Assembly: GCF_943734655.1 (NCBI RefSeq) | Contig: NC_071354.1 | Location: 177,602,411-177,666,410 of the forward strand | DNA from: Sabethes cyaneus | Lineage: Eukaryota; Arthropoda; Insecta; Diptera; Culicidae | Direction of reading: 5' to 3' | DNA: 64,000 nucleotides | Part shown: piece after piece, positions 39,471 to 50,487 of the stretch | Numbering within the stretch: position 1 is the stretch's first letter | Layout: each line of letters begins with the position of its first letter | Made by a program: the position numbers and the translations under genes | The notes under the pieces: model-generated | Told to the model about the DNA's origin: nothing | What the model saw: only the letters and a program-made list of their open reading frames with translations | Database searches by the model: none

Positions 39471-40540
39471 CATCTAATCTATTTTCAGAGAGCGAAATAA
39501 GGCGCTATATCCTTGGCCAATTGCAGCCTGGCTTCTGGTTTAAATGCCATTAGTTCATCCCTGAGGGTCCGGAGTATCACTTAACCTTTATTAGCAAAGA
39601 TACTCCCAACGACTGTAAATAAAACATTATCTATGTATATAGGGAGCGTTTGGTACGGGAGGTCCACGCTTTCTTCCTCCCCCTTGATTTCAAGGAGTTT
39701 AATGGAGTTAGGTATTTTTCTGGTTCCACTTGATTCCTTGGAATTCTCTCTGCGGTACATGCTGCGCAGTTGGCCTGGCCGTTGACAAGAAAAATGATTG
39801 ATTCAAGTAATCGTCATTTTCCAGCTTAGAGCACATTATTTTTCTTGGTTGAGCTCCCGTTATCAAACCGACCATACCAAAGGGGAATTCAACCAAAAAA
39901 AACCAATGTGCTCTAAAATAAATGAGATAAGCCCTATTCGATTCTGCGGACTTTTTTACACAAAATAATTAGGTTTTTAACTTTTGTTTGCTCAAAACCT
40001 TGCTTGGACTAAGGGTGAAAAATATTAAAAATAAGGGAAAATGTGCAAAATGGGGCACTTCCCGATGATAAACAGGAAAGGGGTCGGCACCACGCGATTC
40101 TCCGCGACCAATTGAGAAATACTAGGCTATTATGAAGCAGAATCTTCTGAAACATCCTAAAGTAGCCAAAACAGTTGAAAAAATGAAGAAAGTGTGGGTA
40201 AATATGCAAACCGTGTCGATTTTGAGGTTGTGCAAGATCTCATGGATGGGTCTGAGGCCAAAATGCGGGCATTCGGATACGGAGGCGAAATTTAATAAAA
40301 TAAAAACACTAAAACTAAGCTTAATTGTTTCAATTGACCCTGGCCCTGAAAGTTTGATGGCAATCGGATAAAAACTCGAGTTTTGCGAATTAATTTTGTA
40401 TGTTGCAATTTTACCGTGGACACCCTTTATATACGCATTATTGCATTGTTGTCAAAGTTTTTGCATCAAACGAGGCACGAAAGCAAGAAATGTTAAATTC
40501 CCGTACAAAAAATTACTTCGTAAATTCGTCCCTATGTCCC
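39471..40540. other. Unannotated AT-rich DNA
   Basis: No gene recognised. A 62-codon minus frame at 39896-39708 has no family features. Confidence 0.3.
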
Positions 40541-40544
40541 TATT

Positions 40545-42080
40545 TCAACCAAAGTTGGCATAATTGTTCATTCCGACCCCACAAACAATTTCCCAAGATA
40601 TTATGCCGATTGATCAATCCCCCTAGCAGTGGCGCTATTTCCTTTTTTTACAGATTTTCAAAATAAGTAATTTTTCGGGTTCAAATATCTCTGAAACAGT
40701 TTGATGTGAAGACATGCCAATATACTTTTTCTATGGATTTTTGGCCGCGCAATCTAATTATGTTATCAGTTTTTATCTAATTTATCAACATCATACATCT
40801 TTTGCAATTTAAAACGAAAAATGCGAATATCTCAATATACGCCCAATTTTATTTTCAAATAAATATGCTCAAACTGTTCGCCAGAAAATTCTACATAAGA
40901 ATCACTTAACTAAAAAAAACAATATTGGTAGTTTGGGAGATATGGCGTTTTGAATATCTGGGGCATGCGTAATTTTAATTGAATTGTTAACGAAAGTATA
41001 TTTAAACACGTCTACCTGAAACTTCCCGACATTTTCAAGGCTTAATAATGTATTTTAATGAAAAATGTGCATTTTCAACATAGAATCAGCATAATAAATT
41101 TTGATGTTCTGGATTCTTTTGTATATATTTAATTAAAAGTAACAGATTCGTAAAATTTTTTATAGTTTTATTATTTAAGTGTCCTTATTATTTGAGCGAC
41201 ATAATGCATTGTTATGTCGACTAATATGGAATTTCACTCCTGAGATTATTTGAAAGTTCGAAGTAATTTCGAAACTTGAAAATGGCTTTATTAACACTTT
41301 ATTGCACTATGGGAAAAACTAGTCTAAAAACGAACGACATTCAGAAATGGTCTGCCAACTGATGAAATATAAGTGATCTTATGTAAAATTTTCCGGCGAA
41401 CCTCATGGTGCTTCCTTAATTTTCATCGGAAAGTACCAATTTTTGCTGATTTTTCCCTATTCTTAACAATATTTTAACATAATGGACTTTATCAGGCAAG
41501 ACTTTAAAAAAGCAGAGCCTAAGAACCCAATTATATTATACAAAGAAGTTTGTAGAATCGAGGAGGATTATTCCAAGTTTTATTTTCTCAAAATCTTGTC
41601 TGGTGTAATCCAATCAGTATAAATATTGCTATAAATAGACGAAAATTAGCAAAACTTGATACTTTCCGATGGCAATTAGGAATGAGGTAGGCATCATGGG
41701 ATTCGCCGGAAAATTTTACATAAGATCACTAATATTTCAGGAGTTGGGAGACCAATTCTGAATTTCGTTCGTTTTTAAGCCAGTTTTCCCCATAGTGCAA
41801 TGAAGCCATTTTCAAGTTTCGAAATTACTTCGAACTTTCGAATAATCTCAGGAGTGAAATATCATATTAATCGACATAATAATGTATTTTATATCGCTCA
41901 AATAACTAGGACACTTAAACGCCATATCTCCCAAACTACCAATATTGTTTTTTCTAGTTAAGTGATTCTTATGTAGAATTTTCTGGCGAACATTTTGAGC
42001 ATATTCATTTCAAAATAAAATTGGGAGTGGTTTGAGATATTCAAAATGTAACAATTATGCCAACTTTGGTTGAAATCGCT
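40545..42080. mobile_element. ~1.5-kb foldback (long inverted repeat)
   Basis: The left arm from ~40545 to ~41460 and the right arm from ~41640 to ~42080 are inverted copies. Paired landmarks are TTTCAACCAAAGTTGGCATA (40542 and, inverted, 42057-42076), AGTTTGGGAGATATGGCGTT (40931 and, inverted, 41920-41939) and TAATTTCGAAACTTGAAAAT (41262 and, inverted, 41808). Two blocks of the left arm (~40570-40845 and ~40950-41160) have no partner, so one arm has gained or lost DNA. The loop is ~180 bp. No transposase. Confidence 0.7.
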
Positions 42081-42133
42081 GATGGTCGGATCCAAACCTT
42101 GTGTACGTTTGAGATGGAATGACCCATATACAA

Positions 42134-43370
42134 CAATCACATGATGCTCATTTATCTCATTAACGTCAACATTTATTTCATCATACCTGAAAGTGAAAAT
42201 CAGGCTTAGTGAAACTAATGAAACACCTCTTGTCTCTAAGTTGATAAGTATTTCCTCTTACCAACATATATATTTGGAGATATAATAGCGCATACATTAG
42301 TTTTCGCTGACAATATAGGGTATGTTGCTGCTTCGTCGTAATTGCCTATTTCCGTCCTATCGAACACAAATTATTAAAAATATCAGCATTTACATCAGCA
42401 TTAGCATACAATGCAAACCTAGTTATTCCCTAATATTTTAGTTTGATGTCTATCATACGCGATCAATCAAAGTGAGCAGAGATCTATTTAAATGCTTTTT
42501 ATCATTAAAGAAGTCCTACCAGCCAAATTTCCTACGTTTTTTCGTGCGACGAAGAAGAAAATGTCGACTAATCGTTTTAATTTCCGTCATTCATAAATGA
42601 AAATAACTCACGCAAGGCATTGTCGTTATTCAACAGCCAGGAAAACTTGCCTGACTTGCAGAAATTTTGCAGAATACATGCGCGTTAGCTTCGTAAACAT
42701 TGTTGTGATTTTTAGCTCGGACGATGAAAAATTTTGATGGACGGATTTTAAAACGGTACGACGAATTTAAGAAATAAAGTCAGTGGCGTAAGTTCAACAA
42801 TATGCTTTAATAATCGTTTTTCAGTGATTTCTAAGTTCACAGAACGGAAGGTAAGTGTGGTTTAGTCAAATCAGCCCAAGAACTTTTGGAGTCTTCATTA
42901 AATCTATCCATCAAATGATGAAAATTAGAATGGCTTTACTTACTACGACGGGAATTAGAAATAAACCCTATCTCTGTCTGATTCACGATTTTGCACTGTT
43001 TTCTGTTTATCTATTGAAACGAGAAAGTCTAAATCTATCTATTATGCGGCTACATGTGACTGGGCTTCATTTACTAATCTAAAGAGCACCTTGAGAATCA
43101 TCGGAAAGTACAGTAAAAAAAAATTAACGACGCTAGCAAACACTACTCGAGCACAAGCAATTGCTAATAGGCCCCCAACCTTGTAGTTAACTTTAACTGA
43201 AGATCTCGAGCCTGTCACTTGTTCTCGATTCGTTACGGTCAACTGATGATCCACACGTGCTTGCCATTTTTAGAAGCGCGAGTCATACCGGCTATTACAC
43301 CAAAGGTGAAAGAAATACTAAAACGATGTTTCCGATACATCATCATTGCATTAGAAGCAGAAAAACATAC
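42134..43370. other. Unannotated DNA
   Basis: No repeat or exon recognised. The minus strand would be the first DAT intron if the exon at 43392-43371 is real. Confidence 0.35.
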
Positions 43371-43392
43371 CTTTGTCCTTTGGCTTTCCCAT
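43371..43392 (-). CDS. DAT: Candidate DAT start exon (MGKPKDK)
   Basis: ATGGGAAAGCCAAAGGACAA plus AG, followed by a GTATGT donor. It leaves one base (G), which joins the two leading bases of the exon at 27715 to give Gly, reading MGKPKDKG then NIGSG. With this exon the product is 649 residues. The upstream DNA is GC-richer, as in a 5' UTR, and has an initiator-like TCAGTG at 43539. Chance phase agreement is one in three and the implied intron is 15.7 kb, so transcript evidence is needed. Confidence 0.5.
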
Positions 43393-43533
43393 CACGAGTT
43401 GCCGTTCCGGTCCGGGAACGCTCGTGGTGCGGTATTCGGTGCGGTTAACGTTCGGGGAATTCCACTCTGTTCTGGAACCACGCGTCTTTTGCTGCGAGAA
43501 AACCACTCACTAATCCGATTGATCAAAATTACT

Positions 43534-43539
43534 CACTGA
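43534..43539 (-). promoter_or_regulatory. Possible initiator for the candidate start exon
   Basis: TCAGTG on the minus strand matches the arthropod initiator consensus (TCAGT), 142 bases upstream of the ATG at 43392. No TATA box is evident. Confidence 0.3.
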
Positions 43540-43559
43540 ACCGCATCATTACAATCAAA

Positions 43560-43975
43560 ACCTGTTTTTGGGCACTTTCATCGCACGGGCGGCGGCGTCG
43601 CGAAAGGGAATGGGCAAACTCAAATAAAGATCATTCTTATTCAAGCTCACTTTCACATACTTCTAATTAAGATCGTTTATGTTTAAGAGAGCAGTGACGC
43701 GACTGAGACAACTGGGGAGTGAGAAAGTATGGTGGTTTAATCTTATTAACCAGCTAAGCCGAGCTGTAGCAATCAAGACCGATCTGCTCGGACTTCTAAG
43801 CTGTATAATAACAGAACAGAGCGAGTAATCACGATACAACTGTAATCAAATATTTCCTCTGACTTGATGGTGCACACAAGAATGTTTGATCCAGGCAACT
43901 GGTCAAAAATCATAAGTCGCTTTATTTGATTCAGGTCGAATGAAACATAGAAATATTTTGGAAACATGTTTAACT
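43560..43975. other. Upstream flank of the candidate promoter
   Basis: Contains GC-rich GGGCGGCGGCGTCGCG near 43588 and otherwise AT-rich unique DNA. No gene. Confidence 0.3.
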
Positions 43976-44208
43976 AAAAATAAAAAATAAGAAAACTTAT
44001 CCAATTTAATTCTACTATGTGTATTTTATTCAATGACAGATACGTATTTCGCCTACGACTTGCAGGCTTCCTCAGTGTCTGTTTTCGAACTCTTCGAAAA
44101 CAGACACTGAGGAAGCCTGTAAGTCGTAGGCGAAATACGTATCTGTCATTGAATAAAATACACATAGTAGAATTAAATTGGATAAGTTTTCTTATTTTTT
44201 ATTTTTAG
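43976..44208. repeat. Near-perfect 233-bp palindrome
   Basis: Two ~115-bp arms (43976-44090 and 44094-44208) are inverted copies with only a few mismatches and a 3-base centre. Both strands therefore give almost the same 63-codon frame, which is a symmetry artefact. The arm contains GACAGATACGTATTTCGCC and GGCTTCCTCAGTGTCTGTTT. The sequence just right (CGTATTCTACTAAGACGCTC) links it to 20865-21060 and to 62153-62215, so it belongs to a dispersed family. Confidence 0.85.
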
Positions 44209-44229
44209 GTTTCGTATTCTACTAAGACG

Positions 44230-45672
44230 CTCCAAAAACTTCAGTCAATGTTTAACTACTTATGAAATCGAACTTCGACAAATCCCGTGTTAACTATAAT
44301 AGTGATTTTCCTAAAATTCATAAAGAATCATAAAGTTCAAGAAATGTCTAAGTCTTCAACATTTCATACGTTACTTTCCTTATTCGATATTTTATTAATT
44401 ATATTAGTGGAATTTCCCAATCAAACAATTTACTTTATTTAATCAGGTTAGTGCCCGTAAAAATATCTTTTCGGTAGCTGAATGTCATTAAAATTGCATA
44501 TTTTGAAGTTTTGCCCAAGTTGCTGAGCCGAAGAGCCCCATGTGATGGCGGTACGAATCAAGCCTCTCAACTCCGGAACGAAAACTATGAATCTTCCTGA
44601 AAGTGCAGGTGGTTGGTACGATTATATTTTCCCCTTTGACTGGTTCAGAGGTAACGTAGTGAAATACCGCAACGTTTGCGGTTAAACAATTGATTCCATC
44701 AGTACCGGCGCGCGTTGACGATACTGATTGTACGCTACCATAAGTCACGCGTCAATAAACAAGCCAATATCAATAAGTACGGAATGAGATTTTTTTGCTG
44801 TTTTTATTGCCACAGATGAGTGTTCCGACGAGACCCGAGACGGTGAGATCAAATGTTCTCGAGCCACGATGGATCGTAGAAAAGTTGTTTTCGAGATGGA
44901 TTAGTTGTCGGTTCTCGGAGATGAATATCTGTTTGAATAAAAATGAAGTGCCTCGTATGTTCGTATGTTACGATATAACACAGGAACGGATTGACGGAAA
45001 AATTTAATTTGATTTTTTAATATTGGATTCCGACAGGCTGATAATGTAAGGGAAATTCACTAGACAAATTTACAAAATAGCGGAGCCATAAAACAAAATA
45101 TTGTTTCCATAGGATGTACAATATCACCGCATCTTAATTTTGCATCATAAAACATGCAGAATGCGGATTGTGCAATATTCAAGTAAATACTCCGTAGATA
45201 AGGTGCCGCATAATTGTTTATGATAAAACCAACAGATGCTGAGTACTCCTTTCTGGTGCAAGATTGTTATCACTCTTGCACGAGCTATTTTGAAAGGGCA
45301 CCTCTATGCAGCTGCAGTAGCATATATTTTCCGCCCTTTGACATAATATAACAAACAAATCATGCTTCGAAATCAAAATTTCTAGGCTCACGAGCTAGGA
45401 TTGGCATGTATCGATTTCCGATGCTGGTTCGCTGGTATTCTGGTAGACTGCTAAATGCTAAAAACAAAAAAACAATGCGTCATACATAACATGGATATTC
45501 CCAGACCGGCGATGTTGGTATTGTTGGTATACATTGTATGTTCTCGAATACCTGTTGCATTCTATGTTCTCAGCTGGAGTTAAAGATTAAAAAACTCAAT
45601 GATTGAAATTTTGGTAGTAGCACCAAGAAGAGAGATATAACAGGATAAAAACACCTTCGTCATAACTATAAC
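44230..45672. other. Unannotated AT-rich DNA
   Basis: No exon or repeat recognised. The 86-codon minus frame at 44748-44488 has no family features. Confidence 0.35.
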
Positions 45673-45680
45673 GTCATAAC

Positions 45681-45992
45681 TAGTGATGTCCGAAATTTTC
45701 AATTATTCGATTACCGATTAATCGGTGAGCGTTGTCTGCAGTAATCGATTAATTCAACTATTCGTGCTAGTGATGTTCGATTAAAAATATTCGAATATTT
45801 CTTTGATTAATTCGATTAATCGAACGATTATGAACGATTAACGAGCTTTATTCTAGCGAGTATTCTTCGTGCTCACTGAACTATTCGGTTAATTCAACTA
45901 CTCGTGCTGGCAGTATTCGATTAAAAATTATTCGAATATTCTTTGTGTTATTCGATTAGTTGAATAAATCGAACGATTAACGGACATCACTA
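45681..45992. mobile_element. 312-bp hAT-like non-autonomous element with 8-bp duplication
   Basis: Ends TAGTGATGTCCG and CGGACATCACTA, flanked by the direct repeat GTCATAAC at 45673-45680 and 45993-46000. An 8-bp duplication is the hAT signature. The interior consists of interleaved TTCGATTAATCG-type repeats and two diverged ~140-bp halves. No coding frame. Confidence 0.75.
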
Positions 45993-47614
45993 GTCATAAC
46001 TAGTTATCACTAGTTATTCCATACCCTGCGCGAATTCTAAACGGGTTTAATCTTGACGTTATCTATCGGTTTTCTGTTTTGATCATCATTTGTTGAAAGT
46101 CGTATTAATATTTTCTCTTGTGCTTAAGATGTAGATTGACTAACCGATCTTTGTTTAAAAACGATATATGTACCTGCATTTATGCATCTGCTGCAGAAGC
46201 TGCAAGTTGCAAGTTGCAGCCAAAGAAGCGCTTTCATTACGTTAGTCAAATTGCAGTAGAACTAAAAGGAACTCATTTCCAATTAACCTGCTCTACCCGA
46301 AAATCGAAAGAATAATCATGGTCAGATTTCGGACACGGGTTAGAAACCTTGCTGCAATCCAGCACTATATGCGTCAGCAGATGCTACCGAGCTGCAGGAA
46401 AACGAGAATTTCTACATTCAGCTGAACAGTGCGGTTGAGAAAATCTCGAAGAGGAACATTCAAATCCACTTAGGCGACTTCAACAGGCGAAGATTGGTTC
46501 AAACAACGCGGATGAACGCGTCATGGGACGCCATGGTTCAGGACAGATGAGTGGAAACGAGAACATCTTTACAAAACTTTGTGGTAATAACAACATGATC
46601 ATTGGTAGATCTCTCTCTCTCTCTAACTCTCCGTATAGAGCATAGAGCATTCCCAGGTTTTCACCAGCCGAAATTGGAGAAGGAGCCTTTTTTATGTACG
46701 TAAAAAGCCCAGCGCCTATATTGCATCCGACTGTTACCTTGCTACCGCTGAGTTACACTTGTGCGTTGCACCTATCCAACGAAAGGAGAAGGAAATGTCA
46801 ATACAACATCCGTCGATTGGAGAATCTTGAGGTAAAAAGGGACCTTGTCGAGCAACTAGAATCCCGAGCTTCGAAGTTGCCTGGCAGAACTGTCGAAAAA
46901 CAATGGGCCAGTATTAAGGTCGCCTACATCACAAAAGCGACGAAATCCTCGGTAAAATGGGCAGCGGTTGGGGGAAGTGGATTTCGGATGAATCTTGGAG
47001 GATCATCGACGAGCGGATAGAGGGGAAAGTCTGCATTAAGCGATTGCGAACCAAAGCAGCTAAGACAGTTGTCCGTCAGCGGTACGCCGAACTGGAGGTT
47101 TGTTTTTTTTTCCTTGTTGGGGACATTGAACCACTGCGACCAGTTCTTTGATCTATTGTGGTGTACTACAGGTCTGTGAAACGAGCTTGTAAGTGGGACA
47201 AGAGAGTTTGGACTACCTCCCTAGCTGACGAAGAAGAAACTGCGACCGCCAATGTTGGTATCCGTATGTTGTAAGATATTTCTTGCTGCCTTAGTGGTGC
47301 CAGGATGAATACTAAGTTGCCGCTAAAGGACCGAGCTGATCAGTTACTGACTGATCGTACAGAACAGCTTAAGTGATAGGCTGAACATTTTGAATGACTT
47401 TTTCGAGTATTAATCGTGTCAACTCTGAGGTGCCATGATAAACCATAAAATGCAAAAAGCAATCAAAAGTATGAAATCCTACAGAGACTTTGAAAGCAGA
47501 CCCATCTTTATCAGCCAAGAAGATGCATCAGCCATTATATGCATTATATGCATTATCAGCAATATATGGAAAAAGGCAACTTTTCGGTGTAAGGCGTTTT
47601 GGTCACAGTCCCTA

Positions 47615-47805
47615 AGGCCCCCTTTACGTACGCATATGTTGGGTTGGAAATGAACAAAATGTTGGAGGTTCATTCCGACCGAGCGCCGAGCCGAACATTT
47701 TCTTCTGCCAGTTTGGTTCGTGGCACTCACACACAAGCGAGCGTGTTGGACGAACATGAATTCACCAAATTTTTGGTCAACATTTACGTACGTGTATGGG
47801 GGCCT
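47615..47805. mobile_element. 191-bp MITE with TA flanks
   Basis: Ends AGGCCCCCTTTACGTACG and CGTACGTGTATGGGGGCCT are inverted repeats flanked by TA (47613-47614, 47806-47807). It interrupts the RT frame just before KKGDPTDSGNW. Confidence 0.65.
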
Positions 47806-47858
47806 TAAGAAGGGAGACCCAACTGACAGCGGCAACTGGCGTGGCACCACGTTACTCT

Positions 47859-47988
47859 ATATTAAGGGCCAAACAGAATGCTGTGTCAACGCATCCGTCA
47901 ACCGCCAGCGTCAATTTGACAGTAAACCTATGGGAAAACTGTCGGAATAACGCTGTCGGACGCGCTGACGTGGCATTCTGTTTAGCCC
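47859..47988. mobile_element. 130-bp MITE with 8-bp direct repeats
   Basis: GTTACTCT occurs at 47851-47858 and 47989-47996. Inside, GGGCCAAACAGAATGC is inverted as GCATTCTGTTTAGCCC at the right end. The left end has seven extra bases before the inverted repeat. An 8-bp duplication suggests a hAT-type origin. Confidence 0.55.
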
Positions 47989-50003
47989 GTTACTCTCAAA
48001 GTACTCTGTAAGTTAATCCTCAACCGGATCCAGGAGAAGGTCGACGTTACTCTCCGACGGCAGCAAGCTGGATTCTGTGCTGGCATTATATTGGAGCAGA
48101 TCAACGAGTTGCAGGTGTCTTTTCTGCCGGTATTCGTTGACTATGAAAAACCGTTTGACCGACCTAACCATGAAAACATCTCGGGCGCACTTAGTCGTAG
48201 AGGAATTCCAGATATGCTAGTCCATCTCATCGAGGCTCAGTACGAAGTATCGTGCAAAGTGCACAATGGCGTCTTGTTCGACCCTATAAGGGTTACTTTA
48301 ATGCGCCGCTGGATCTTCTTACTAGTGTTGTTGTCCGCGGACACCAGCGAACTCAAATACACGAACTTACTTGCCACCGTTACCGTCACCGTCAACGGTT
48401 ACCGCCCGTGGAAGGCACGCGTTTGTATCCTTTGAGTCTCTTCCTTTCATGTACTTGGTTTTCGACGCATTTATTTTCCTGCCAATCCTCCTAGACTCCG
48501 CTTTCAGGCGTAGTTTGCCTCCGCCTCGGTGAAGTTGCTGGCTATGATAATAAAGTTATCTGCAAAGCCTAGGAGTTGGTTACCCTTGGTGAAAATCGTG
48601 CCACTCGTTTTGATGCCCCTTCAAGAGCGAGCATCTCGAAGGGACTTGCGAGTGTTCCCGAGATGCGCACGAAACACACCACTCGATCCAATGTAACTCT
48701 GTTCAGTTTTTCCGGAAAACCGTATTCGTGCATTATGTGCCATAACTGGCTTCGTTCGACTGTGTCGGATGCTGCTTTGAAATCAATAAAAATGTGTTGT
48801 GTGAGTTCTGTCGAATGGTATTAATCTGATCCGCAGTCGTGTGACCCCCATGAAAGTTGCCTACAAAACCCTCTGCTATCGGTGCCAGTCGGCGTAACGG
48901 AATCTGGGAGAGTACCTTGTGCACGGCGTTTACCAGCGTTATGCCACGATAGTTTCAGCAGTCGAGCCAATCACTCTTTTTGTGAATGGCACAAACCACT
49001 CCTTCCATTCATGCTTCCGATAGCTTCTGCTCCTTCCAAATATTGGAAATAACCCAGCCGTTGCCAGCGTTTCTCAGTCATGTTTATAGATTTCTGCCGG
49101 GAGACGGTTCTTACCAGCGTTTTTGTTGCTCTTCGGCAACCCGATTTTTCGTTTGACTTCTTAGATATCACGTGCTGGGACATTAGTATCTTGCATTGCT
49201 AGATTAACGTCGCACAGTGGGACGGATTAAAAAGAAGACGGACATGGATGTTTGTGACGAAACTATTAAAGGTATCACCTTAATGTCTTCTGCAAAGTTT
49301 TTTCACTTTATAAGAACTTTTTTATAGTATTGGAAGATTAGGGATTAAAGGGATAACACAACAGATAGAAAAAATAACTTTTTAGTTTCAAGCTTAACGT
49401 CTTCAATTGGTAAGAAACATTTGTAGATAATACTATTTTGAGCAACATCACTGAAGAAAGAAAGTGGTTATCTCTTAAGGGAAAAAAGTTACGGAGCGAA
49501 ACTTGCGGGTACCCCCTTAATATGGGTTTTTTTCACATAGCTCTTTTATTTCAACTCCTATAAATATGAAATGTTCTGCAAAGTTGTAGACAATGATAAT
49601 TTACAAATTTTTATAGAACATGTGGAAACTCTACAATAGCCGGTTTTCAAGTTGTTTAAATTTTATGCTTTTTTTATTGCAAACTTGAAGGGGATATTTT
49701 TTGAGTAGTAGCAGAATGTAGTAGCAGACTTATAATGTTTTTGGAACATCCACTCTTTATGTATAAGAATTTGTATAAATGACAGCGGGATCTCATGGGC
49801 CATATGAGTAAACTGCATTTAAGTTCATCAATTTTACAGCACAAGAGAACGTTTAAAGTCGTACAAATCTCATTTTACGTTAAATTAGTTGATTTCTTTT
49901 ACTAAACATGTATTATATACACTTAAACATAAAAACAAATTTAGGCACAAATTGCCATAACCAGCGTGAAAAGTAAAATAAAGCCTTTTCGAAACTAGGC
50001 CCT

Positions 50004-50110
50004 TTGTTTTTTATTACGACAGACTTCACGCCCAGTTGTAAGAATTCAGGATAATTGTAGGGATAGGTTAGGTAGATATTATTTACTTTGACTCTCTAGC
50101 AGGTAACATC
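50004..50110 (-). mobile_element. Decayed SINE fragment inside the foldback spacer
   Basis: TACGACAGACTTCACGCCCA, then TAATTGTAGGGA and TTTGACTCT, follow the order of the 3' and middle parts of the SINE at 37361-37554. Strongly diverged. Confidence 0.4.
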
Positions 50111-50129
50111 GAAAAAAGGTACGTTCGAG

Positions 50130-50487
50130 TTAATAACTTTTTTCCACGATTCCCATGTGTCCAACGCTATATCCAAATATTTTTTACATCAAATGCACTA
50201 CAAAATTCAAATAAAGCGTATAAACAACTTACAAAAATGTTGAGGTCGATTAATGTATTCTAAATGATCTTTTCTCTAGAAGTAAAAATGACGAAATAAT
50301 CTTTTTACAATACTCATGAATTCTTGGTTTTGAAAGATCATAACTCTCAAAGGCATGGTCAGAATGTTGTTATCTTGTTTCCAAAATGCCAAGAATTCTG
50401 TTGTAAACAAACTTTTCATATTGTTCATTCAAAACAAATTTCATATGTTGCTCTAGGGATCTATGGTTTTTCTCGTTAGAGGATTAA
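50130..50487. mobile_element. Diverged copy of the TTAA element at 63380-63910
   Basis: Shared blocks in order: CAACGCTATATCCAAATATT against CTAACGCTCTACCCAGATAT, GCATGGTCAGAATGTTGT, TTCAAAACAAATTTCATATG, and the end CTCGTTAGAGGATTAA against CCCGTTAGAGGGTTAA. The left end is poorly preserved. It lies in the spacer of the Transib-like element. Confidence 0.55.

Larger units (their letters stand above)
46360..48290 (+). pseudogene. CR1-like non-LTR retrotransposon, degenerate
   Basis: Endonuclease blocks YASADATELQENENFYIQLN, IQIHLGDFNR and ERVMGRHGSG (46365-46545). A linker RRLENLEVKRDLVEQLESRA..VEKQWASIK (46818-46920) and WISDESWRIIDERIEGK. RT blocks KKGDPTDSGNWRGTTLL (47808-47858), LCKLILNRIQEKV (~48007) and ISGALSRRGIPDMLVHLIEA (48178-48240) up to DPIRV at 48290. 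The polymerase box is absent because the copy ends at ~48295 against an oppositely oriented fragment. Two small MITEs interrupt it. A CT microsatellite sits at 46611-46624. CR1/L2-type assignment is from memory of the conserved blocks. Confidence 0.7.

Noticed and set aside
43974..44208. Two nearly identical 63-codon frames on opposite strands
   Set aside because: A palindrome necessarily gives the same frame on both strands. No family features.
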